Part shown: piece after piece, positions 1 to 6,768 of the stretch | Layout of the letters: every line of letters starts with the position of its first letter | Numbering within the stretch: the first letter of the stretch is position 1 | Assembly (NCBI GenBank): GCA_016124585.1 | Contig: WGNL01000018.1 | Location: forward strand, 124,001 to 188,000 | Direction of reading: 5' to 3' | Length of the DNA stretch: 64,000 bases | DNA from: Bacteroidota bacterium | Lineage (GTDB): Bacteria > Bacteroidota > Bacteroidia > Chitinophagales > Saprospiraceae | Translations under genes and position numbers: made by a program | The notes under the pieces: model-generated | The model's database searches: none | What the model saw: only the letters and a program-made list of their open reading frames with translations | Told to the model about the DNA's origin: nothing

Positions 1-1
1 C

Positions 2-220
2 GGTGATTTTGACCCAGAAATCAGCGCAGAGCAGTGCTTGGAAAATGTACTGAGCAATGCCAAGCAAGGTTCTATCGTGGTTTTTCACGATAGCCTGAAA
101 GCTTGGGATAAATTGCAATACGTACTTCCTAAAGTGCTGTCTCATTTTGCTTCGCAAGGCTACCGATTCGCCCATTTGGAAGAACGGGAGGATGAGTTGC
201 TACTGGCCTCAGTTGCTTGA
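2..220 (+). CDS. Polysaccharide deacetylase family protein, C-terminal fragment (5' end outside window)
   Basis: The reading frame is open from base 2 and ends at TGA 218-220, so only the last 72 residues are present and the true start lies to the left. The segment GSIVVFHDSLKAWD followed by a stretch like LPKVLSHFASQGYRF is the typical C-terminal end of NodB-fold carbohydrate esterases, where a His on the last strand and the final helix close the barrel. Such enzymes remove N- or O-acetyl groups from cell-wall or exopolysaccharide. The metal-binding Asp-His-His triad would lie upstream and cannot be checked. It converges on exbD with a single base between the two stop codons. The family call rests on a short segment. 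Confidence 0.7.
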   Translation, partial: GDFDPEISAEQCLENVLSNAKQGSIVVFHDSLKAWDKLQYVLPKVLSHFASQGYRFAHLEEREDELLLASVA

Positions 221-221
221 T

Positions 222-776
222 TTATCTGCTCGTCGCAAAATCCACCAAATCAATTTCGGAAATCACCAGCGGAATCAGCTCCCGAATGGCCTGCTGCTTG
301 CTGCGGGTAAGTTTTGCAAAAGGCATTTGATACCGCCGAAACGACTCCTCATTCCACAATTCATTGTAGGCCCCTTTCAGTTCGTTGTAAACTGAAACGT
401 AGGTCATGTAGTTGGTGCCTCGGTCGTTTTGTAAGGAAATTACCGCAGCGTTTGGACTGGTGGCTAGGTCATTCCGTTTGGCAGGGTTCATGATGAATTC
501 TTTGGTTCGCTGCCGCAATTTTTCAACAGAAGAAAGCTCCCCTTCAATGAGGAGTTGGTTGGAAAAATTGATTTTGACGCTTAAAACATTTCTATCAAGG
601 AACTGGTCTGGTGGGATATTGTCTTCGTTAAATGGTGGGAGCTTTACGCCAATACCTTTTTCGGTTTCAATCACCGTAGTGACAAGGAAGAATGCGAGGA
701 GAAGAAAGGCGATGTCCGCCATTGAACTGGCGTTCACCTCGGGCAATGCCCGACGTTGCGTTTTAGTTGAAATCAT
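222..776 (-). CDS. exbD: ExbD/TolR-family proton-channel protein
   Basis: This 184-residue protein has the ExbD layout: a short basic cytoplasmic N-terminus, one membrane segment at about residues 20-38 (MADIAFLLLAFFLVTT) and a periplasmic domain. Asp21 at the start of the membrane helix is the conserved proton-carrying residue. In the family, ExbD/TolR works with ExbB/TolQ to pass proton-motive force to TonB- or Tol-type systems at the outer membrane. No ExbB is adjacent: the next gene upstream is a divergent aminopeptidase and the downstream gene converges. Bacteroidota often carry exbB-exbD-exbD clusters, so this copy is either an extra ExbD or one cut off from its cluster. Confidence 0.85.
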   Translation of the reverse strand: MISTKTQRRALPEVNASSMADIAFLLLAFFLVTTVIETEKGIGVKLPPFNEDNIPPDQFLDRNVLSVKINFSNQLLIEGELSSVEKLRQRTKEFIMNPAKRNDLATSPNAAVISLQNDRGTNYMTYVSVYNELKGAYNELWNEESFRRYQMPFAKLTRSKQQAIRELIPLVISEIDLVDFATSR

Positions 777-946
777 AGCTTTACAAATTGGTGTTGCTCT
801 GGTTAGAGATGAATAAATCGTTAACTATGGCGGCTAAGCGCATGATTTTTCTCAGCATATTTTTTTGTGAGCCATTTTTTTTGATATTTGCGCCCCACTC
901 AACCCACCTGAAGTCCATCAGAAAACCTTTTGTCGCCATTTCATCC

Positions 947-2047
947 ATGGATTCGATTCTAACGAAATATGCCCAATTACTCGTCAGGTACTGCCTCAGT
1001 GTCCAGGAAGGGGAACGGCTCTATGTGAGCACAACTACGCAAGCCGAACCGCTCGTTCGGGAAGTTTGGCGGGAGGCGCTTCGGGCGGGAGCCATCATGG
1101 AAGTTGACCTGTCTTTTCGGGAGAAAAACCGGATAATGTATGCCGAAGGAAGCGATGCGCAACTAAACTATGTTTCGCCCATCTTTAGACAAGCGATGGA
1201 GGAATTCGATTGCTACTTGCACATCATGGCACCGTTCAACCTACGGGAAGAGCAAAACATTGATGCTAGTAAAGCTGCCATTCGCCGGGAGGCGACCAAA
1301 GACTTGAACAAGACTTATTTTGAAAGGACGGCCACAAGGAAATTGAAACGCAACCTTTGCCAGTACCCGACGTTAGGAAATGCCCAGCAGGCAGGCATGT
1401 CTTTGGAGGAATACGAAAAGTTCATATTCACTGCATGCAGACTTTACGAAGACGACCCAACAGCAGCTTGGCTGGAAGTACGTCGCTCACAACAGCACAT
1501 CGTTGATTTTTTGAACAAAAAAGAAACCGTGCGCTACCAAGGCGAGGGCATTGACATCAGTTTTTCGACCAAAGGGCGTACTTGGATAAATTCCGATGGT
1601 CAAACAAACATGCCAAGCGGAGAGGTTTATACTTCGCCGGTGGAAGACAGCGTCAACGGTACGGTTCATTTTACCTACCCAATCATTCACGCTGGCCATG
1701 AAGTGGAGGGTGTGACCTTGTGGGTAAAAGATGGTCGGGTAGAAAAATGGGAAGCCAAACGAGGCAAAGAACTACTGGACGATGTGTTCAACAACGTGGC
1801 AGGCGCTCGGCATTTCGGGGAGGCCGCCATTGGAACAAATTACAAAATAGACCGTTTTACAAAGAATATCCTGTTCGATGAAAAGATTGGCGGGACGATT
1901 CACATGGCCATCGGGCAATCATATTTACAGACAGGCGGGAAGAACCAATCCTCCATCCACTGGGACATGATTGCGGACATGAAAAATGGTGGACAGATTT
2001 TTGCTGATGGCGAAAAAATCTATGAAGGAGGGAAGTTTCTCCTTTGA
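947..2047 (+). CDS. Aminopeptidase, M29 (AmpS/PepS thermophilic aminopeptidase) family
   Basis: This is a 366-residue metallo-aminopeptidase of family M29, about the usual family length. I chose the ATG at 947 because the protein from there (MDSILTKYAQLLVRYCLSVQ) matches the normal M29 N-terminus, while the open frame further upstream looks non-coding. The family metal ligands can be picked out: the Glu in MPSGEVYTSP, the Glu in HFGEAAIGTN, the His in GTIHMAIGQSY, and the His and Asp in SSIHWDMIAD. The family releases N-terminal residues from peptides in the cytoplasm using two metal ions. It is divergent from exbD and stands alone. A GATATTTGCG stretch at 883-892 is a near match to the -7 promoter element. 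Confidence 0.88.
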   Translation: MDSILTKYAQLLVRYCLSVQEGERLYVSTTTQAEPLVREVWREALRAGAIMEVDLSFREKNRIMYAEGSDAQLNYVSPIFRQAMEEFDCYLHIMAPFNLREEQNIDASKAAIRREATKDLNKTYFERTATRKLKRNLCQYPTLGNAQQAGMSLEEYEKFIFTACRLYEDDPTAAWLEVRRSQQHIVDFLNKKETVRYQGEGIDISFSTKGRTWINSDGQTNMPSGEVYTSPVEDSVNGTVHFTYPIIHAGHEVEGVTLWVKDGRVEKWEAKRGKELLDDVFNNVAGARHFGEAAIGTNYKIDRFTKNILFDEKIGGTIHMAIGQSYLQTGGKNQSSIHWDMIADMKNGGQIFADGEKIYEGGKFLL

Positions 2048-2109
2048 AACCAAAGCTGGAATAAAGGCAAAATAATCAAGCAATTAAAATTTGTAATACA
2101 AAAAAAGGC

Positions 2110-2137
2110 TTGTTTGTTTGCATTTTTCATAAATTTG
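2110..2137 (+). promoter_or_regulatory. Candidate Bacteroidota-type promoter
   Basis: TAAATTTG at 2130-2137 is an exact match to the Bacteroidota -7 element TAnnTTTG. A TTG at 2110-2112 lies 17 bases upstream as a possible -33 element. It would give the gene starting at 2208 a leader of about 65 bases. Confidence 0.45.
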
Positions 2138-2207
2138 ACCGTGCTTTTAAAAAAACCAAACAAGTAATTTATTTCTAAAACCTTTTTCCCAAAACAACAC
2201 TATCAAC

Positions 2208-2966
2208 GTGGATCAAAACATTGCATTTTTAGAGCTGAAATACGGCAACATCTATGGAGGTTTCCCCAACTTCTTTGCCATTGCTGAGGTAGCACTTCTG
2301 GTGTACGAGGGCCGTTCCAAAAAAATCTTCCTCGATACTTTCGTCAACAACGCCGATGTGGACTATGTGAGCGTTTACTCCAAAACCAACGAACTTGGTC
2401 ATACAGTAGGTCGCAACAAGGTAGTAGTCAACATGCGCACAGGCCGTACCAGACCATTCCTCGAAGAATTTCACGTAGATAAGCGGGCATTACAGTTTTC
2501 CTTCAAACAACTCCGACCAGTACACAGCCGGGTGAAGAAATTCATGTTCGACGCTATGCGCAAATACCAAATCGACACCATCATCACTTTTGATGGCCGC
2601 CGGGATATTTTCCTTTGCGAAAGGGCTGGCGTTCGTTTCGGTCGTATCGAAATCGTTGACCTACAGAAGGAATTGAATAAGGAAACGGATTATTTGTTCT
2701 CTTTGAACAAGCTTTCTGTTATCACTGGCTTCGACATGGACGGCTCCTACCTTCGCTCCAACAATTTGGAATACTGGTTACACCCAATCGCAGCGAAGCA
2801 ACTCCATCCTAAATCAGCAGCTTGGGATGCTGCCCGTTTGCTGATGATTCACAATGAATTCTATGAGCACCGTGCCGACTTTCTAGTACGGGCGCAGCAA
2901 CTGCTCAATAAAATACAGACTACGAAAGTGGCAGATGATGGAGAAGCTAGCGAAGGGGATGAATAA
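2208..2966 (+). CDS. Exonuclease-like protein with degenerate DEDD motifs
   Basis: The 252-residue product starts with GTG at 2208; no in-frame ATG precedes it. I do not recognise an orthologue, but the layout resembles the RNase H-like DEDDh exonuclease fold. The N-terminal IAFLELKYGN sits where FIDLETTG is expected, followed by strands such as AIAEVALLVYEG. A middle TFDGRRDIFLCERAG resembles the second Asp motif, and HPKSAAWDAARLL resembles the C-terminal H-x(n)-DA motif. If that alignment is right, the first Asp is Glu and the paired Glu is Lys, so one metal site would be lost and catalysis is doubtful. The C-terminus is acidic. It could equally be a structural nucleic-acid-binding protein. 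It is followed by a strong terminator. Confidence 0.5.
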   Translation: MDQNIAFLELKYGNIYGGFPNFFAIAEVALLVYEGRSKKIFLDTFVNNADVDYVSVYSKTNELGHTVGRNKVVVNMRTGRTRPFLEEFHVDKRALQFSFKQLRPVHSRVKKFMFDAMRKYQIDTIITFDGRRDIFLCERAGVRFGRIEIVDLQKELNKETDYLFSLNKLSVITGFDMDGSYLRSNNLEYWLHPIAAKQLHPKSAAWDAARLLMIHNEFYEHRADFLVRAQQLLNKIQTTKVADDGEASEGDE

Positions 2967-3021
2967 ATAGCGCGCCTTGTTCCACACAGCTTGTCTAACT
3001 CAAGGCTCCTACATCTTGGGT

Positions 3022-3073
3022 AGAACAAAAAAACTGGGTACCATCTTGCGATAGTACCCAGTTTTTTTGTTCT
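3022..3073. terminator. Intrinsic terminator, bidirectional
   Basis: A long near-perfect hairpin has the arms AACAAAAAAACTGGGTAC and GTACCCAGTTTTTTTGTT around a short loop, so U-runs are produced on either strand. It ends the transcript of the exonuclease-like gene before the helicase gene. Confidence 0.85.
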
Positions 3074-3184
3074 AAAGTGCAAATACCTTAAATTCTCAGC
3101 ACGTAGAAAACCTGCATCAGGGCAATTGGGCTACCTTTACTTCTGCTTTGTTACCCGGCACATACCCATTCTAGGCATTGCATT

Positions 3185-6100
3185 TTGAACAACACCGACC
3201 ACAAATCCACGGAACTGGCCCGCTTATTTTATCGGGAGCTCGAAAAAATTCACAGCAATACCGATTGGGCGACCCCTGCCAAATCGGCTGCACTCGCCCG
3301 CTTGCTGGAACTGCTTTACATCGAAATCACGAAGGCAGACAATATTCATTTCACGACGCTTTTTGCCCGCATTGCCTACGCTTGCCACCGCCATCAAGTG
3401 GATAAAAAGACGCAATACTGGGTACATTTTTTTCGTAAAAAAATCCGCCAAGTGGTGCCAGAAGCCGAGGCGCAAGGCGTGTATGAATTAGGCTTAAAGG
3501 CTGTCGCCGAAAGCATCGAAGGGCTGTTCGGAGTAGCGCCACCAGCCGAAGTCCAAGCATTTTTACCCAAAAAAATCCCCTACAACTACACTGAAATACA
3601 AGTAAAGGAATACCGGAAAACCGCTCGTGTCATTGCACTTGCCGACGATGAAGCCAATGACCTGCTCCTTGCACAAGACGAGGAAACCCCCTCGCAACTC
3701 ATTCATATTCAGTACAATATCGCCGAGCGAAACGAGCCTTTCAGCCCAACTATCCGTGAAATCAGGAACTGCTTCAAGTTCCCCATCACCTTGAGTTTGA
3801 TAGATGTGCAGATAGTGGCTCCTCAAATCCTCAAATCCTCAACTACCCAACTACCCAACTATCGCCCCCGTGCCATCGTCGTTGAGCCCGATTACCTCAT
3901 GGATGTGTCCACCGTTGCCAATTGCTTCCAAGGAAGCGGTGCTGAGCCAGTTGTTTACCTGCTTCAAAAATTCCTGCCCGTGGCACAGACTCAGGCCATG
4001 ATTTTGGGCAACTGTGCCAACTTCTTTCTAGATGAACTGATGCACAACCCAGAAGCAGTGTTCAAGGAAACTTTTCCAAAAATTTTCAAGACTAACCCGT
4101 TGACTTTCTCGCTGCTCACCGATGCTGAAATCAAGGAGATTTATGAAAAGGCGCAACGCCATTGGCTTACCTTGCAGTTGATGGTACGTTCCGAAATGCG
4201 GAAGTTCGATATCGAACCAAAGAAATGCTATCTAGAGCCTAGTTTTTATGATGAAAAACATGGCTTGCAGGGCCGCCTCGACGTTTTTTACAAAAAAGAA
4301 AACCGCAGTGCCATCATCGAACTCAAGAGTGGAAAACCGTTCATGCCCAACCGCCACGGCATCGGTGCCAGCCACTTTATCCAGACACTATTGTATGATT
4401 TGATGGTGCGTTCCGTCTTCGGCGAAGAGGTGGAGCCAGCTAGCTATATTTTGTACAGTGGCTTGGAAACCAGCCAGTTGCGCTACGCACCGCCCGTGAA
4501 GGCCGAGCAAAATGAGGCGTTGCAAATCAGAAATCTCCTTGTTTCCATTGACCGAAGATTGGCCGCTGTGCAAGGCGATTCGGTGGTGCAGGTGCCACTC
4601 TTGGAGCGCACAACGACCGCTCGTTTCCCCCAGATAAAAGGCTATTTGGCGCAGTCCATCGGCCTTTTTGAAAAAACCTACTATGCGCTTGATGGCTTGG
4701 AACGGCGCTATTTCAACGCCTTCACGGGTCTCATCGCACGGGAGCACCAACTGGCCAAAACAGGCGTGCAGGGCATGGGAAAAGCCAACGGCCTCGCCGC
4801 CCTCTGGCTGGATACCGTTGAGGAAAAAGAAGCAAGTTTTGACATCATCAAGTCCCTAAAAATCAAGGAAAACCGGGCTTTTGAGGATGAACCGATTTTG
4901 GTTTTTGAAAAAACGGCAGATACTAGCCCACTGGCCAATTTCCGGGTAGGGGATATTGCCGTCCTCTATCCAGTTGGCAGCTGGCAGTCGGTGGATGGTT
5001 CTCACCAATCACCACTTCAAACCCAAATCTTCAAAGTCACCATCCTTTCCATCACCAATGAGGAAGTCACCGTCCGCTTGCGCTACAAGCAGTTCAACCT
5101 GCTGATTTTCAATGAGTTCGAAAATTGGAACTTGGAACACGACCAGATGGACATGAGCTTCAACAGCATGTACCAAGGGTTGTTCCGGTGGGCCAGTGCC
5201 GATAGGCGGAAACGGGATTTGCTGTTGACCACCGAAGCACCGAATCAGTTTGCCACGCAAAAAATGGAGTTGAGCGATACTGGGCAATTGACAGAAGAAC
5301 AGCAAGGAATTTTAAAAAAAATGCTTTTCGCCCCCGACTACTTCCTGCTTTGGGGCCCGCCGGGCACGGGCAAGACGAGCCAGATGCTCCGCCATTTTGC
5401 CAAATGGATTTTTGAAAACACTGACGAAAATCTGCTACTGCTGGCCTACACCAATCGAGCGGTGGATGAAATTTGCGAAGCCCTCGAAAGCATTGGGCCC
5501 GAAGTAAAGGCTGCTTACCTACGTATTGGGAGTCGCTACTCGACCAGCGAACAGTTTGAAAATCAACTGCTTACGAGTAAAATCGAAAAAGTGACCACCC
5601 GGAAAGGCTTGCGGGAAGTGCTGGAAAGTCACCGCATCTTCGTGAGCACATTGGCTTCGCTCTCCAACAACCAAGAACTACTGAAACTGAAAAAATTCAG
5701 TCGGGTGGCCATTGATGAAGCTTCGCAAATACTGGAACCCATGCTGGCGGGATTGCTGCCACAGTTTGAACAGTTCGTGCTCATCGGCGACCATAAGCAA
5801 CTACCTGCCGTGGTCGTTCAGTCGCCAGAAGCCTCTGCTGTGACGGATGAAAAACTGCTCGGCATTGGCCTACAAAACCTGCGGAACTCGCTGTTCGAGC
5901 GGCTCTTCCGGCGCTGCACCGAACAAGGCTGGCATTGGGCCTACGACCTGCTCAGTCACCAAGGCCGGATGCACGAGGACATCATGCGGTTTCCCGGCGA
6001 ACATTTTTACGAAGGAAAATTAAAAATTTTGCCGAAGGAAATATCGGCTTCGCTAAAACAATCGGCCCCACTTACATTGCAATCACTTGATAATCAGGCT

Positions 6101-6586
6101 GATTGGCAAGTGGCCTTGTCGGGTCGTCGGCTCGCCTTCCTAAACACACCCATCGACCGTGAAAGCCCTAGTCGCAAGACCAATCGACATGAGGCTGAAT
6201 TGCTGGCGCAATTAGTTAGGCACTTCCAGTCTCCTCAATTATCAATTGGAATCATCACACCGTATCGGGCGCAGATCGCTCAAATCCAAGAAATTATGCA
6301 GCGGGAAGGGATTGATTGCGGCAGCATCACGATTGACACAGTGGAGCGTTATCAAGGTGGTGCAAGGGACATCATCCTGATTTCACTTTGTACCAATGCA
6401 GCTTCGCAAATGGAAACGCTGGTTTCCCTCTCCGAAGAAGGGGTTGACCGCAAACTAAATGTGGCACTTACCAGGGCTCGTGAGCAAGTAGTGGTGCTGG
6501 GTAATGAGGAGTTATTGATGCGAAACGAGGTATATTGCCGGTTGATTGAATGGGCCAAAAAAGAAGCTCATGCCGTACTTCCTTAA
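3185..6586 (+). CDS. Dna2-like nuclease-helicase (PD-(D/E)XK nuclease plus superfamily 1B helicase)
   Basis: This 1133-residue protein joins a nuclease to an Upf1/Dna2-type helicase. The nuclease core lies near residues 350-385: GRLDVF gives the metal-binding Asp near 366, and IIELKSGK gives the Glu/Lys pair near 379. Helicase motifs follow in order: GPPGTGKT (about 724), IDEAS (about 844), IGDHKQLPAVV, GIITPYRAQI, VERYQGGARDIILIS and NVALTRAR near the end. Enzymes of this build unwind and trim DNA flaps or ends. I see no clear four-cysteine Fe-S cluster framing the nuclease, unlike eukaryotic Dna2. The start appears to be TTG at 3185, since the next Met is over 200 residues in. A short repetitive stretch at 3821-3862 encodes a low-complexity linker. 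No adjacent gene suggests a defence operon. Confidence 0.85.
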   Translation: MNNTDHKSTELARLFYRELEKIHSNTDWATPAKSAALARLLELLYIEITKADNIHFTTLFARIAYACHRHQVDKKTQYWVHFFRKKIRQVVPEAEAQGVYELGLKAVAESIEGLFGVAPPAEVQAFLPKKIPYNYTEIQVKEYRKTARVIALADDEANDLLLAQDEETPSQLIHIQYNIAERNEPFSPTIREIRNCFKFPITLSLIDVQIVAPQILKSSTTQLPNYRPRAIVVEPDYLMDVSTVANCFQGSGAEPVVYLLQKFLPVAQTQAMILGNCANFFLDELMHNPEAVFKETFPKIFKTNPLTFSLLTDAEIKEIYEKAQRHWLTLQLMVRSEMRKFDIEPKKCYLEPSFYDEKHGLQGRLDVFYKKENRSAIIELKSGKPFMPNRHGIGASHFIQTLLYDLMVRSVFGEEVEPASYILYSGLETSQLRYAPPVKAEQNEALQIRNLLVSIDRRLAAVQGDSVVQVPLLERTTTARFPQIKGYLAQSIGLFEKTYYALDGLERRYFNAFTGLIAREHQLAKTGVQGMGKANGLAALWLDTVEEKEASFDIIKSLKIKENRAFEDEPILVFEKTADTSPLANFRVGDIAVLYPVGSWQSVDGSHQSPLQTQIFKVTILSITNEEVTVRLRYKQFNLLIFNEFENWNLEHDQMDMSFNSMYQGLFRWASADRRKRDLLLTTEAPNQFATQKMELSDTGQLTEEQQGILKKMLFAPDYFLLWGPPGTGKTSQMLRHFAKWIFENTDENLLLLAYTNRAVDEICEALESIGPEVKAAYLRIGSRYSTSEQFENQLLTSKIEKVTTRKGLREVLESHRIFVSTLASLSNNQELLKLKKFSRVAIDEASQILEPMLAGLLPQFEQFVLIGDHKQLPAVVVQSPEASAVTDEKLLGIGLQNLRNSLFERLFRRCTEQGWHWAYDLLSHQGRMHEDIMRFPGEHFYEGKLKILPKEISASLKQSAPLTLQSLDNQADWQVALSGRRLAFLNTPIDRESPSRKTNRHEAELLAQLVRHFQSPQLSIGIITPYRAQIAQIQEIMQREGIDCGSITIDTVERYQGGARDIILISLCTNAASQMETLVSLSEEGVDRKLNVALTRAREQVVVLGNEELLMRNEVYCRLIEWAKKEAHAVLP
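3821..3862 (+). repeat. Short word repeats inside the helicase gene
   Basis: Three copies of a CCTCAAAT/CCTCAACT word are followed by three copies of ACCCAACT, all in frame and encoding a Ser/Thr/Gln-rich linker. The first word (CTCAAATCCTC) also occurs in the intergenic hairpin at 57521-57610. Confidence 0.7.
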
Positions 6587-6621
6587 TCAGGTTGCCTCTC
6601 CACACACATTAATATTTCTGC

Positions 6622-6629
6622 TACTTTTG
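6622..6629 (+). promoter_or_regulatory. Candidate -7 promoter element of thrA
   Basis: TACTTTTG followed by CCC matches TAnnTTTG and would give thrA a leader of about 135 bases. The leader ends in direct repeats of the word CACTAATCAC (6731-6766) just before the ATG. I saw no clear leader peptide rich in Thr or Ile codons. Confidence 0.4.
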
Positions 6630-6768
6630 CCCTTCGTTTTCAAAAACAACAAACCTACCTCGCCCAATCCACGTAGAACCGATTTCCAATTTGTGAATAC
6701 TGATTCATGGCAATTGACTGGAATCCTCAGCCACTAATCACGAGTCACTAATCACCAATCACCAACAA

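Noticed and set aside
788-946. N-terminal extension of the M29 aminopeptidase
   Set aside because: The extension has no family match, while the normal N-terminus begins at 947.
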